DNA of 64,000 nucleotides from Neptunitalea lumnitzerae (GCF_027924185.1 NZ_BRVO01000001.1:868001-932000), one strand, 5' to 3'. Counted from the stretch's first letter, positions 35,130-43,836 are shown. Program-made: numbers and translations. Notes: generated by a model not told the origin, from the sequence alone.

Positions 35130-37307
35130 ATGAAATTTTTATTCGCTTTAGGGTTAACAGTGTGTTCTGTGGGTACATTGTTGGCACAAGAAAAAGAGCA
35201 AGACTCTTTAAAAACAAAGGAACCGGTGCAATTGGAGGCCGTTTCAGTTTCTTCAACCAGGGTAACCGAAAAAAGCCCGGTCACATTTTCTAACCTTTCT
35301 AAACAAGAAATCAAGAAGAGAAATTTAGGGCAAGACATCCCATTTCTTTTAAATTATTTGCCGGGGGTGGTAACCACTTCAGATGCAGGTGCCGGAGTAG
35401 GGTACACGGGTATTAGAGTGCGTGGTAGCGATGCTACACGTGTAAATGTTACCATAAACGGTATACCGTATAACGATGCTGAAAGTCAAGGAACTTTTTG
35501 GGTAAATATGCCAGACTTTGCTTCTTCTGTAGAGAACATTCAGTTACAGAGAGGGGTAGGTACTTCAACCAACGGGTCGGGAGCTTTTGGGGCTAGTTTA
35601 AACTTGCTTACCGATGCGGTGTCTAAAAAAGCATACGGGCAAATAGCTAATTCCTATGGTAGTTTTAATACCAGAAAGCATACGTTAAAGTTTTCTACTG
35701 GGGTACTTAATGATCATTTTGAGGTTTCGGGTAGACTGTCTAAAATTGCTTCTGATGGTTATATAGATAGGGCTAGTTCTGATTTAAAATCATATTTTTT
35801 ACAAGGTGCTTATGCCGATGAGAACACCCTTATTAAAGCATTGGTTTTCGGTGGGCATGAGATTACCTATCAGTCTTGGAATGGTTTAGAAGATGAGGAG
35901 TTATTAAAGAACGACCGTACTTTTAATACGGCTGGTATGTACTATGATGAAGATGGGAATGTACAGTTTTACGATAATGAAGTGGATAACTACAAGCAAG
36001 ACCATGCGCAATTAATATGGAATCAAAAATGGTCTTCGAATTGGAGTAGTAATGTAGCCTTACATTATACGTATGGTAGAGGGTTTTATGAGCAATATAG
36101 AGAAGATGCTTCTTTTGATGAATATGGACTAACGCCTATAGAAATTGGTGGTGAAACCATTAATACAACCGATTTAATCCGAAGAAAATGGCTTGATAAT
36201 GATTTTTATGGAGCAATTTTTTCAGCTACCTATGAGAAAGATAATGTGTCTGTAATTATGGGAGGTGGAGTAAACCAGTATGTAGGTAGACATTTTGGAG
36301 AAATTATTTGGGCTACCTATGCAGCAGATAGCGAAATACGTGATAGGTATTATGATGATACTTCTAAGAAAAATGACCTTAATGTATATACCAAGGTAAA
36401 TTACGGACTTGGTAGTGGTTGGAGTTTGTTTGCAGATGTACAGTATAGAAAGGTGAGATATACGGCTGATGGAGCAGATACTGGTGGCGTAGATGACACC
36501 TTTAATTTCTTTAATCCGAAAGCTGGAGTTACCTATGAAATGAATGAGAATAATACGATGTATTTATCATATGCACGTGCTAATAGAGAACCTAACCGAA
36601 CAGATTATGAAAATGGTAATCCGAAACCTGAAAAGTTAAACGATTTTGAGCTAGGATGGCGATACAATTCTCCTAAGTTAAAATTGAATTCTAATATCTA
36701 TTACATGAGGTATCAAGATCAATTAGTATTAACAGGGGAACTAGATAACATAGGGGCGCCTATTAGAGCTAATAGTGGAGACAGTTACCGACTAGGGTTA
36801 GAGATTGATGCAACTGTGCCTATAAGCAGTAAGTTTTTAGTAAGACCTAATGTTGCGTTGAGTACCAATAAAAATATTGATTTTTACTTTCAAAGAGATG
36901 GCGTGCTTCAAAATTTAGGGAATACCAATATTTCATACTCTCCGGAAGTTGTAGCAGGTAATGCCTTTACGTATATGCCGAGTGCAGTATTTCAGGTGTC
37001 GTTATTGTCTAAGTTTGTAGGCGAACAATATATGGGGAATATAGATGCTGATGGATCTAAACTAGATAGCTATTTTATCAATGATTTTAATGTAGCATAC
37101 GAGATTAAAACGAATAAGGTATTTAAGTCTATTGTGTTAACAGGTTTGGTAAATAATATTTTTGACGTGAAATACATATCTAATGGGTATTTCTATACCT
37201 ATGATCTTGAGGGGAATACCCCAAATGACATAGTTACAGAAGAAGGTGCTGGTTATTACCCACAGGCAGGTATTAACTTCTTAGTAGGTGCTACTCTAAA
37301 CTTTTAA
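35130..37307 (+). CDS. TonB-dependent receptor under TPP riboswitch (thiamine uptake)
   Basis: 725-residue TonB-dependent receptor. Signal peptide ends near LLAQ; the plug (about 35-160) includes KSPVTFSNLSKQEIKKRNLGQDIP-type start, YTGIRVRGSDATRVNVTINGIPYND and GVGTSTNGSGAFGASLNL; the barrel ends in INFLVGATLNF. No carboxypeptidase-like domain precedes the plug, unlike the phytate-locus receptor. The TPP riboswitch in its leader indicates transport of thiamine or a precursor across the outer membrane. No inner-membrane thiamine transporter is adjacent; PnuC at 27.9 kb is a possible partner. Confidence 0.92.
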   Translation: MKFLFALGLTVCSVGTLLAQEKEQDSLKTKEPVQLEAVSVSSTRVTEKSPVTFSNLSKQEIKKRNLGQDIPFLLNYLPGVVTTSDAGAGVGYTGIRVRGSDATRVNVTINGIPYNDAESQGTFWVNMPDFASSVENIQLQRGVGTSTNGSGAFGASLNLLTDAVSKKAYGQIANSYGSFNTRKHTLKFSTGVLNDHFEVSGRLSKIASDGYIDRASSDLKSYFLQGAYADENTLIKALVFGGHEITYQSWNGLEDEELLKNDRTFNTAGMYYDEDGNVQFYDNEVDNYKQDHAQLIWNQKWSSNWSSNVALHYTYGRGFYEQYREDASFDEYGLTPIEIGGETINTTDLIRRKWLDNDFYGAIFSATYEKDNVSVIMGGGVNQYVGRHFGEIIWATYAADSEIRDRYYDDTSKKNDLNVYTKVNYGLGSGWSLFADVQYRKVRYTADGADTGGVDDTFNFFNPKAGVTYEMNENNTMYLSYARANREPNRTDYENGNPKPEKLNDFELGWRYNSPKLKLNSNIYYMRYQDQLVLTGELDNIGAPIRANSGDSYRLGLEIDATVPISSKFLVRPNVALSTNKNIDFYFQRDGVLQNLGNTNISYSPEVVAGNAFTYMPSAVFQVSLLSKFVGEQYMGNIDADGSKLDSYFINDFNVAYEIKTNKVFKSIVLTGLVNNIFDVKYISNGYFYTYDLEGNTPNDIVTEEGAGYYPQAGINFLVGATLNF

Positions 37308-37335
37308 AAAATAGGATTAGTTGTTAAGCTTTAAG

Positions 37336-37370
37336 GCGATAGCTATATGTACATATAGCTGTCGCTTTTT
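37336..37370. terminator. Bidirectional terminator
   Basis: Stem gcgatagctatatg / catatagctgtcgc followed by T run, between the thiamine receptor and the convergent lipoprotein gene, touching the stop of the latter. Confidence 0.85.
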
Positions 37371-37809
37371 AATTAGATACAGTTAGTATATTTCCGTTTA
37401 CTGTAGTTTGATAAAATAACATATTGTGGTAAGCATTACCGTCATTAGTTTCATCTACAATAGCACCTGTGTACAGGTTATATCTATAATCTTCACAGTC
37501 GCATTGGCAATAAATGTTACCTACTACACTCATGGTAGAGCAGCCACTTGGGGCATGATTTGGGCAACTAGCTTCCCAAGCTAAAAAGGTATTAAATCCT
37601 TGGTTTATTACAATAATACCTCTAATACCAGCACCGTCATCGTTAATTAATACACCATTACCTGCTACTGTAAGGTTGTTGTATAGCGGTAAGTTTAAAT
37701 TTATGGTTTTGGTAAAACTTACTTCAGATAGGTAAGGGTTTCTGTTACTGTGGTTATCGGCACAACCAAAAAGTAGTACAAAGCAAGCAAGCCAAATGAA
37801 TCTTTTCAT
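37369..37809 (-). CDS. Lipoprotein with degenerate Rieske-like domain
   Basis: 146 residues with lipobox LFGC. The core has SCPNHAPSGCSTM and, about 18 residues on, CQCDCEDYRYNLYTG, placed like the two metal-binding loops of Rieske 2Fe-2S domains (CxH and CxxH). The second loop has no histidine, so a normal Rieske cluster is unlikely; five cysteines remain. Similar small lipoproteins are widespread in flavobacteria. The function is unknown. Transcribed on its own. Confidence 0.75.
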   Translation of the reverse strand: MKRFIWLACFVLLFGCADNHSNRNPYLSEVSFTKTINLNLPLYNNLTVAGNGVLINDDGAGIRGIIVINQGFNTFLAWEASCPNHAPSGCSTMSVVGNIYCQCDCEDYRYNLYTGAIVDETNDGNAYHNMLFYQTTVNGNILTVSN

Positions 37810-37908
37810 GATAGTTCTTTTATAAAACTACTAACGTAGCGAGTGCAAAAATATTCTTAATTTTTTAAAGAGATGCAAATTACAAAATCAAGTTATTTAA
37901 AAAATTCT

Positions 37909-37916
37909 TATATTTG
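37909..37916 (+). promoter_or_regulatory. -7 element of greA
   Basis: TATATTTG is an exact consensus match. It puts the start of transcription near 37923, past an upstream in-frame ATG at 37919, which decides for the downstream start of greA. Confidence 0.6.
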
Positions 37917-37922
37917 CTATGG

Positions 37923-37950
37923 AATCCTCTTATAACAAAGGGGATTTTTT
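37923..37950 (+). promoter_or_regulatory. Terminator-like hairpin in the greA leader
   Basis: aatcctc / ggggatt (one T-G pair), 10-base loop, then a T run. It lies at the very start of the predicted greA transcript, so it may attenuate greA and release a short RNA. Confidence 0.5.
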
Positions 37951-37972
37951 GTATTTACAAATTAATGAAGCT

Positions 37973-38449
37973 ATGAGTAAAGTATCATATTATACAGCAG
38001 AGGGATTAAAAAAATTAAGAGAGGAACTTAATCAATTAAAAGATGTAGAGAGACCACGTGCATCGCAAGCAATTGCAGAGGCAAGGGATAAGGGAGATTT
38101 ATCTGAGAACGCAGAGTATGATGCCGCAAAAGAGGCACAAGGGCTGCTTGAGATGAAAATTTCTAAAATGGAAGAAACGTTGGCTAATGCAAGATTAATA
38201 GACGAGTCTCAATTAGATACTTCTAAAGTATTAGTGCTTTCTACAGTTAAGTTAAAAAATGTGGCTAACGGTATGGAGATGAAGTATACCTTAGTAGCAG
38301 AAAGTGAAGCCAATCTTAAAACAGGAAAAATATCTGTAAACTCACCAATTGGAAAAGGTTTGTTGGGTAAAAAAGTAGGTGAGATAGCTGAGATTAAAGT
38401 ACCTAACGGAGTTTTAAAAATGGAAGTTCTAGAAATTACAAGAGCGTAA
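37973..38449 (+). CDS. greA: Transcription elongation factor GreA
   Basis: 158-residue factor that rescues backtracked RNA polymerase by stimulating transcript cleavage. The start chosen gives MSKVSYYTAEGLKKL, the usual flavobacterial beginning; an ATG 54 bases earlier would add 18 residues and lie ahead of the predicted transcription start. The N-terminal coiled coil carries the acidic tip in ARDKGDLSENAEYDAAKEAQG, with the catalytic Asp and Glu; the C-terminal FKBP-like domain includes ISVNSPIGKGLLGKKVGE. HIT follows after a terminator. Confidence 0.97.
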   Translation: MSKVSYYTAEGLKKLREELNQLKDVERPRASQAIAEARDKGDLSENAEYDAAKEAQGLLEMKISKMEETLANARLIDESQLDTSKVLVLSTVKLKNVANGMEMKYTLVAESEANLKTGKISVNSPIGKGLLGKKVGEIAEIKVPNGVLKMEVLEITRA

Positions 38450-38470
38450 TTTTTAACAATATTGACATCT

Positions 38471-38505
38471 AAATCCTTTGTATCTTTATGCAAAGGATTT
38501 TTTTA
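38471..38505 (+). terminator. Terminator after greA
   Basis: aaatcctttg / caaaggattt with 10-base loop and T run. Confidence 0.85.
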
Positions 38506-38523
38506 TTTATTAAACACATACTT

Positions 38524-38913
38524 ATGGCAACTATATTTACCAAAATAGTAAACGGAGAAATACCGTGTTACAAGGTAGCAGAAGACGATAAATTTTTAGC
38601 ATTTTTAGATATTAGTCCTAATGCAAAGGGGCATACGTTGTGCATACCTAAGCAAGAGGTAAATAAAATTTTTGACCTAGATGAAGAAACGTATATGGGA
38701 CTTATGGCGTTCTCTAGAAAAATAGCCATTGCTTTAGAAAAGGCAGTACCATGTAAAAGAGTAGGGGTAGCTGTAGTAGGTTTAGAAGTACCACACGTAC
38801 ACGTACACTTAATTCCGTTAAACGAAATGGGTGATATGAACTTTGCTAAAAATGTTCCGTTAGAAAAAGAGGAATTCAATGCTATAGCAAAAGCTATTCA
38901 AACCTATTTGTAG
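38524..38913 (+). CDS. HIT family (Hint-like) nucleotide hydrolase
   Basis: 129-residue histidine triad protein that hydrolyses purine nucleoside phosphoramidates or similar. The triad is VPHVHVHLIPL near residue 95; the N-terminal TIFTKIVNGEIPCYKVAEDD and the FLDISPNAKGHTLCIPK segment are standard. The start chosen skips 12 upstream residues that would lie within the greA terminator. Confidence 0.95.
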   Translation: MATIFTKIVNGEIPCYKVAEDDKFLAFLDISPNAKGHTLCIPKQEVNKIFDLDEETYMGLMAFSRKIAIALEKAVPCKRVGVAVVGLEVPHVHVHLIPLNEMGDMNFAKNVPLEKEEFNAIAKAIQTYL

Positions 38914-38942
38914 GTATTAACAATATATAAGCATGAGTGGTA

Positions 38943-40118
38943 TTAGCTCATGCTTTCTTCTTTTCGTAAGCTAATCTGCATTGTAGTACCTTTTCCTATT
39001 TCAGATTCTAATACTTTTACCCTGCCTTTGTGGTAATCTTCAATAATTCTTTTAACTAAGGATAGGCCAAGTCCCCAACCACGTTTTTTGGTGGTAAACC
39101 CTGGTTTAAATACATTTTTAAAATCTTGTTTGTGTATTCCTTTACCGGTGTCAGATACATTTATCTTCACAAATTTATCGTTCTCGGTAATGGTTATTTT
39201 TAAGTCACCTGCACCTCTCATGGCATCTATGGCATTTTTTACCAGGTTTTCTATAGTCCAACTGAAAAGTTGTGTGTTAATAGCCACAGGTATCTCTTTG
39301 TTTGGTATGTCTATAGCAAAGGCAACTCTTTTAGAGCTTCTTATCTCAAGGTATTCATAAGCCGTTTTAGTTTCGGCTATAATATCTTTTACTTCTAATT
39401 TAGGAATCGATCCTATTTTAGAAAAACGCTCTGTAATGGTTTGTAAGCGGTCAATATCCTTTTCTATTTCACTAGTTACACTAGTGTCTACATCCATTGT
39501 TTTTAAAAGTTCTGTCCAGCCTAATAACGATGATAGTGGTGTGCCAATTTGGTGCGCCGTTTCTTTAGCCATACCTGCCCAAAGCTTGTTTTGATCAGAT
39601 ATTTTGGCCGTACGGTAGAAAAAGTATACTACCGAGCCAAATAACACAATAATTAGCAATAGCGCCATTGGGTAGTACTTCAATTTGTTTAGCAAATCGG
39701 AGTTTCCGTAGTATAGTGTAGCAAGCTTTTCACCATCATCAATAACCTCAATAGGGTGGTTTTCATTTTCAAACTGAACAATTTTTTGCTGTATATATAA
39801 ACTATCGTTTTCTCTTTTCTCATCTAGGTTTTGAGATTGTGTATAGCCTTCAATACTTACTAAAATCATGGGGTTAGATTTGTTAGATTTTAGAATCTTA
39901 AGCGGTAATTCTAGGTCTACACTAGCCCCATCAGTACCTGCGGTGGTAGGAGCTTTAATAAGGGTTTGCTGGGCATTAGCCCAGATTTCCATTTTAGCGC
40001 GCTCTTCGTTCTTAAATTTCTGGAAAAAGTTATAGGTATTCCATAAAATCAAGCTAACAATGATAAAGGAAGAGATAATAAGTATCCAGCGTACGGTATT
40101 TCTTTTCTGTAGGAACAT
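38943..40118 (-). CDS. Membrane sensor histidine kinase
   Basis: 391 residues from the start preferred here; a 67-residue upstream extension would run over the DUF3127 start and is unlikely. Helix 1 at about 11-30, a periplasmic part of about 120 residues, helix 2 at about 155-175, then a phospho-His region WAGMAKETAHQIGTPLSSLLGW and HATPase motifs (ENLVKNAIDAM, VSDTGKGI, KRGWGLGLSLVKRI). The HQIGTPL type of H-box places it in a common flavobacterial kinase group, usually orphan. No response regulator adjoins it. Confidence 0.92.
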   Translation of the reverse strand: MFLQKRNTVRWILIISSFIIVSLILWNTYNFFQKFKNEERAKMEIWANAQQTLIKAPTTAGTDGASVDLELPLKILKSNKSNPMILVSIEGYTQSQNLDEKRENDSLYIQQKIVQFENENHPIEVIDDGEKLATLYYGNSDLLNKLKYYPMALLLIIVLFGSVVYFFYRTAKISDQNKLWAGMAKETAHQIGTPLSSLLGWTELLKTMDVDTSVTSEIEKDIDRLQTITERFSKIGSIPKLEVKDIIAETKTAYEYLEIRSSKRVAFAIDIPNKEIPVAINTQLFSWTIENLVKNAIDAMRGAGDLKITITENDKFVKINVSDTGKGIHKQDFKNVFKPGFTTKKRGWGLGLSLVKRIIEDYHKGRVKVLESEIGKGTTMQISLRKEESMS

Positions 40119-40210
40119 GATCTTTTTTGAAAATCTGTTTAAATATAAAGTAAAAGCTACAATTTTATTGCTTAGGTGTATAAACATTTTAGTAACTAAC
40201 CTATAATATG

Positions 40211-40218
40211 TAGTTTTG
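40211..40218 (+). promoter_or_regulatory. Candidate -7 element of the DUF3127 gene
   Basis: TAGTTTTG fits TAnnTTTG; leader about 40 bases. Confidence 0.45.
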
Positions 40219-40263
40219 CAATAGCAGAAAAATATAATTACAGGTAACAGTATATTTAGAATT

Positions 40264-40644
40264 ATGGAAGTAACAGGAAAAGTTAAATTAATTGGAGCAA
40301 CACAAACATTTGGTAACAATGGTTTTAGAAAAAGAGAGTTGGTTGTTACTACAGAAGAGCAATATCCGCAACATATTTTAGTTGAGTTTGTTCAGGATAA
40401 ATGTGATCTTTTAAATACTTTTCAAGTAGGGCAGCCTGTAAAGGTAAGCATTAACTTAAGAGGTAGAGAGTGGACAAACCCTCAGGGAGAAACAAAGTAT
40501 TTTAATTCTATTCAAGGATGGAGAATAGAGTCGTTAGTACAAGAACAAAACCCAAGTAACCAAATGCCACCAGTACCACCAATGGATGCTTTTGAGCCTG
40601 CAGACGATTTTAAAGAAGATGATTATGACGATCTTCCTTTCTAA
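40264..40644 (+). CDS. DUF3127 protein with SSB-like acidic tail
   Basis: 126 residues. The body (1-95; MEVTGKVKLIGATQTFGNNGFRKRELVVTT...) is DUF3127, an OB-fold-like family found in Bacteroidota and their phages. The tail is Pro/Gln/Met-rich, then acidic, and ends DDYDDLPF. That end matches the DDxPF tip by which single-stranded DNA-binding proteins recruit repair and replication partners, so a role in DNA binding is likely. No function is established for the family. Single gene with its own terminator. Confidence 0.88.
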   Translation: MEVTGKVKLIGATQTFGNNGFRKRELVVTTEEQYPQHILVEFVQDKCDLLNTFQVGQPVKVSINLRGREWTNPQGETKYFNSIQGWRIESLVQEQNPSNQMPPVPPMDAFEPADDFKEDDYDDLPF

Positions 40645-40671
40645 GAAAATTAGAAATTATTATAAAAAATT

Positions 40672-40700
40672 AAAGTGCTTAGATTCTAAGCACTTTTTTT
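40672..40700 (+). terminator. Terminator after DUF3127 gene
   Basis: aaagtgctta / taagcacttt, loop gattc, then T run. Confidence 0.88.
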
Positions 40701-40708
40701 ATGTAAAA

Positions 40709-40803
40709 AGTCCCGGAGAACCGGGACTTATAATTCTGTGGTTTTAGGTTGTCTTTACAACAAACTCAAAAAGCAATGATGAAATAAAAAAGGTTGTAAA
40801 GAC
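40709..40803 (+). promoter_or_regulatory. Structured leader region upstream of aat
   Basis: A GC-rich hairpin (aagtcccgg-agaa-ccgggactt, 40708-40729) is followed by an 11-bp inverted repeat, gtctttacaac (40751-40761) and gttgtaaagac (40793-40803), with a 31-base spacer. The left arm can also fold on itself (gttgt-cttt-acaac). No T run ends the structures on the + strand. Confidence 0.4.
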
Positions 40804-40885
40804 ATAACAAATGTGTCGATTTTTTATCAGAAAAAAAAGAAAATGTTTAATTTTTAACACTTAAAATCGTAAGTATTTGGCAATT

Positions 40886-41521
40886 ATGAAGTATCTCACA
40901 AGTGCATTACAATTTCCTCACCCTGAGGAAGCTTCTGTAGAAGGAATCGTGGCAGTAGGCGGAGACCTTTCTGTAAAACGTCTTTTGTTAGCTTATGAGC
41001 AAGGAATTTTTCCTTGGTTTGATGAAGAGCAACCTATCTTGTGGTGGTCTCCAGACCCTCGAATGGTGTTATTTCCTCAAGATTTAAAAATATCTAAAAG
41101 CATGCGTAAGCTTTTACGTGATGAAGCATTTAAGGTTACGTATAATAAAAATTTCAATGAGGTAATAACGCATTGTGCCACTGCTTATAGAGAAGGCCAA
41201 TACGGTACTTGGATTACCGAAGATATGATTGCTGCCTATAACAAGTTGCATGCTATTGGAAAGGCGGTTTCTGTTGAGGTATGGAAAGATGAAGAATTAG
41301 TGGGAGGTTTGTATGGTATAGATTTGGGAAATGTGTTTTGTGGTGAAAGTATGTTTGCAAAACAAAGTAACGCTTCTAAATATGGTTTTATTAAGCTAGT
41401 GCAAAAGTTAGCTTCTGAAAATTATAAGATGATTGACTGCCAAGTGTATACAGATCACTTAGCAAGTTTGGGAGCTGTAGAAATACCAAGAACCCAATTT
41501 TTAAGTTTGCTTTGGGAATAG
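40886..41521 (+). CDS. aat: Leucyl/phenylalanyl-tRNA-protein transferase
   Basis: 211-residue enzyme of the N-degron pathway that adds Leu or Phe from charged tRNA to proteins with N-terminal Lys or Arg, marking them for ClpAP. Family motifs: EGIVAVGGDLSVKRLLLAYEQGIFPW, WWSPDPRMVLFP, YGTWITEDMIAAY and GLYGIDLGNVFCGESMF. The start is the ATG three codons after an in-frame TTG. Standing alone behind a structured leader. Confidence 0.97.
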   Translation: MKYLTSALQFPHPEEASVEGIVAVGGDLSVKRLLLAYEQGIFPWFDEEQPILWWSPDPRMVLFPQDLKISKSMRKLLRDEAFKVTYNKNFNEVITHCATAYREGQYGTWITEDMIAAYNKLHAIGKAVSVEVWKDEELVGGLYGIDLGNVFCGESMFAKQSNASKYGFIKLVQKLASENYKMIDCQVYTDHLASLGAVEIPRTQFLSLLWE

Positions 41522-41577
41522 TAAAGGTGTATAGGTTTACTATGTAATCAAGGACAATTGCTACAGTGGTTTGTAGT

Positions 41578-42141
41578 TTATTTGGTTACTTGGTGGTATC
41601 TGAAACAATCTACTTCATGATCGTTAACCATACCAGTGGCTTGCATGTGAGCATAAATAACAGTACTACCCACAAACTTAAAACCTCTTTTTTTTAAGTC
41701 TTTACTTATAGCATCTGAAATGGCTGTGTTGGCAGGAGCCTCTTTGTAATTTTCTACCTTATTAATAATAGGTTTGTTATTTACAAACTGCCAGATGTAG
41801 TTGCTAAAAGAACCAAACTCTTCTTGTATTTTCATAAAGCCTTGAGCATTGGTAACTGTGGCTTTAATTTTTAGTTTGTTTCTAATAATACCAGCATCTT
41901 CTAATAGGCTTGCTAACTTATCTTCGTTATATAGGGCAATCTTTTTATAGTCAAAGTTGTCAAAAGCCTTTCTAAAGTTTTCTCTTTTTCTTAAAATGGT
42001 AATCCAGCTCAAACCGGCTTGAAACGTTTCAAGAATAAGAAACTCAAATAGCTTATCATCTTCATAAACAGGGACTCCCCATTCTTCATCATGATATTTT
42101 TCGTAAAGAGGATCACCGATACACCAACCGCATTTTTTCAT
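41578..42141 (-). CDS. tag: DNA-3-methyladenine glycosylase I
   Basis: 187-residue base-excision repair enzyme that removes 3-methyladenine from alkylated DNA. It begins CGWCIGDPLYEKYHDEEWGVP, with the zinc-binding Cys and His of the family, followed by LFEFLILETFQAGLSWITIL and, near the end, HEVDCFRYHQV with the remaining zinc ligands. Length is normal. Single gene, convergent with aat. Confidence 0.97.
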   Translation of the reverse strand: MKKCGWCIGDPLYEKYHDEEWGVPVYEDDKLFEFLILETFQAGLSWITILRKRENFRKAFDNFDYKKIALYNEDKLASLLEDAGIIRNKLKIKATVTNAQGFMKIQEEFGSFSNYIWQFVNNKPIINKVENYKEAPANTAISDAISKDLKKRGFKFVGSTVIYAHMQATGMVNDHEVDCFRYHQVTK

Positions 42142-42244
42142 AAAAAAGTCTTAAAATTTGAGAAATATGCATTTTTTTAAAACCGCACTTGCTTTTCGCC
42201 CGTATATAAGGCAAAGTAAATATTAATTCTTAAAAATTAAAACT

Positions 42245-43813
42245 ATGAAAACATTTAAAATTACAATGATGGTATTATCGGTTTTATTTTTCGTTGCCTG
42301 TAACGATGATGATAATCCAGGAGATATGGGAACAACACCGGTAGCTTCAAAAACTTTTGAGTTATGGTCGGTTTCAGACGCGTCTATTATGGGAGATGCA
42401 ACCTTTATTAAAAACTCTGATAATTCGGTAACTATTGAGTTAGATCTTAGTGGTACTTCTTCAGGGGTTATGAGTCCGGCGCATATTCATTATAATACGG
42501 CAGCAGAAGGTGGGGCTATAGCATTAACTCTAGGTACTGTAGATGGTAGTACTGGTATGAGTAGTGTAACCGTGTCTGCTTTAGATGACGGAACTGCTAT
42601 TACCTATGAGCAATTGCTAGATTTTGATGGGTATATTAATGTACATGCCTCAGCAAACGATTTAGCTACATTAATTGCACAGGGAGACATTGGGCAAAAT
42701 GAGCTTACAGGTATGAGTGAGACCTATCCGTTAAATGCGGTAGCAGAAGCTTCTATTTCTGGAGAGGTAAGCTTTTACGAGCGTGTAAATGGTGAAACTT
42801 TGGTGAAAGCAATGTTAATGAATACTCCAACAGACGGAATGCACCCCGGCCATATACACTATAATACAGCAGCAGAAGGAGGAGGAATTGCAATATCTCT
42901 TACCACGTTAGATGGTAATACAGGAATGAGTGCTACCAATGTTAGTATGACAGATGATGGTACGATGGTTACTTACGATGATATGATTGATTTTGATGGT
43001 TATGTGAACTTTCATTTAAGTGCTGATGATTTAGCTACACTTGTAGGACAAGGAGATATAGGGCAAAATGCCTTAACCGGAGAAAGTATGACGTATGATT
43101 TAGGTGCTGTAGCAGATCCTAATATTTCAGGAACAGCTACATTTTATGAAAGAAATAATGGTGAAACATTAATTAATGTAATGTTGATGAATACGCCTTC
43201 AGGTGGAATGCACCCAGGTCATATTCATTTTAATACAGCAGCAGAAGGTGGAGGTATAGCCGTAACCTTAACTACTGTAGACGGAACCACTGGTATGAGT
43301 GCTACTAATGTAGGAATGTTAGACGATGGTACTATGGTTACGTATGATGATTTAGTTGACTTTGATGGTTATATCAATATTCATTTGAGTGCAAATGATT
43401 TGGCTACCTTGGTTGCACAGGGCGATATTGGGCAAAATGCATTAACCGGTATGAGTACTACGTATACACTGAATTCAGTAGATGTACCTAGTATTTCTGG
43501 AAGCGTGATGTTTGAAGAGAGAATGAATGGAGAGGCTTTAGCTACCATTATGCTAATGAATACCCCTGCAGGTGGTTCGCACCCAGCGCATATTCATATG
43601 AATGATGCAGCGACAGGTGGAGCGATAATATTTACTTTTAACAGTGTTGATGGTAGCACCGGTATGAGTAAAACCAATGTAAGTATGTTTGATGATGGTG
43701 CATCATTTACATATGATGATGTAGCAACGGTGAATGGTTATGTAAATGTACATTTTAGCGCAAACGATCTTGCAACCCTAGTAGCTCAAGGAAATATTGG
43801 TATAAATAATTAG
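42245..43813 (+). CDS. CHRD-repeat lipoprotein (four repeats)
   Basis: 522 residues with lipobox FVAC followed by NDDDN, an acidic stretch like the lipoprotein surface-export signal of Bacteroidota. Four repeats of about 122 residues begin near residues 48, 171, 293 and 416. Each has a chordin-type (CHRD) pattern with PAHIHYN or PGHIHYN, TTVDGTTGMSATNV and DFDGYINIHLSANDLATLVAQGDIGQN. The histidines hint at metal binding. CHRD domains occur in many secreted bacterial proteins of unknown role. The repeats are also visible at DNA level. A strong terminator follows. Confidence 0.85.
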   Translation: MKTFKITMMVLSVLFFVACNDDDNPGDMGTTPVASKTFELWSVSDASIMGDATFIKNSDNSVTIELDLSGTSSGVMSPAHIHYNTAAEGGAIALTLGTVDGSTGMSSVTVSALDDGTAITYEQLLDFDGYINVHASANDLATLIAQGDIGQNELTGMSETYPLNAVAEASISGEVSFYERVNGETLVKAMLMNTPTDGMHPGHIHYNTAAEGGGIAISLTTLDGNTGMSATNVSMTDDGTMVTYDDMIDFDGYVNFHLSADDLATLVGQGDIGQNALTGESMTYDLGAVADPNISGTATFYERNNGETLINVMLMNTPSGGMHPGHIHFNTAAEGGGIAVTLTTVDGTTGMSATNVGMLDDGTMVTYDDLVDFDGYINIHLSANDLATLVAQGDIGQNALTGMSTTYTLNSVDVPSISGSVMFEERMNGEALATIMLMNTPAGGSHPAHIHMNDAATGGAIIFTFNSVDGSTGMSKTNVSMFDDGASFTYDDVATVNGYVNVHFSANDLATLVAQGNIGINN

Positions 43814-43836
43814 TTTTAGGTTACTATTTTTGATTG

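Noticed and set aside
38943-40319. Longer start for the leftward histidine kinase
   Set aside because: It would overlap the DUF3127 start and promoter; the first 67 residues do not look like a kinase N-terminus, and the shorter start gives a normal membrane helix.
42245-43813. Regular DNA repeats suggesting a CRISPR or tandem-repeat array
   Set aside because: The repeats are about 367 bases, in frame, and encode CHRD domains; there are no short repeats with unique spacers.
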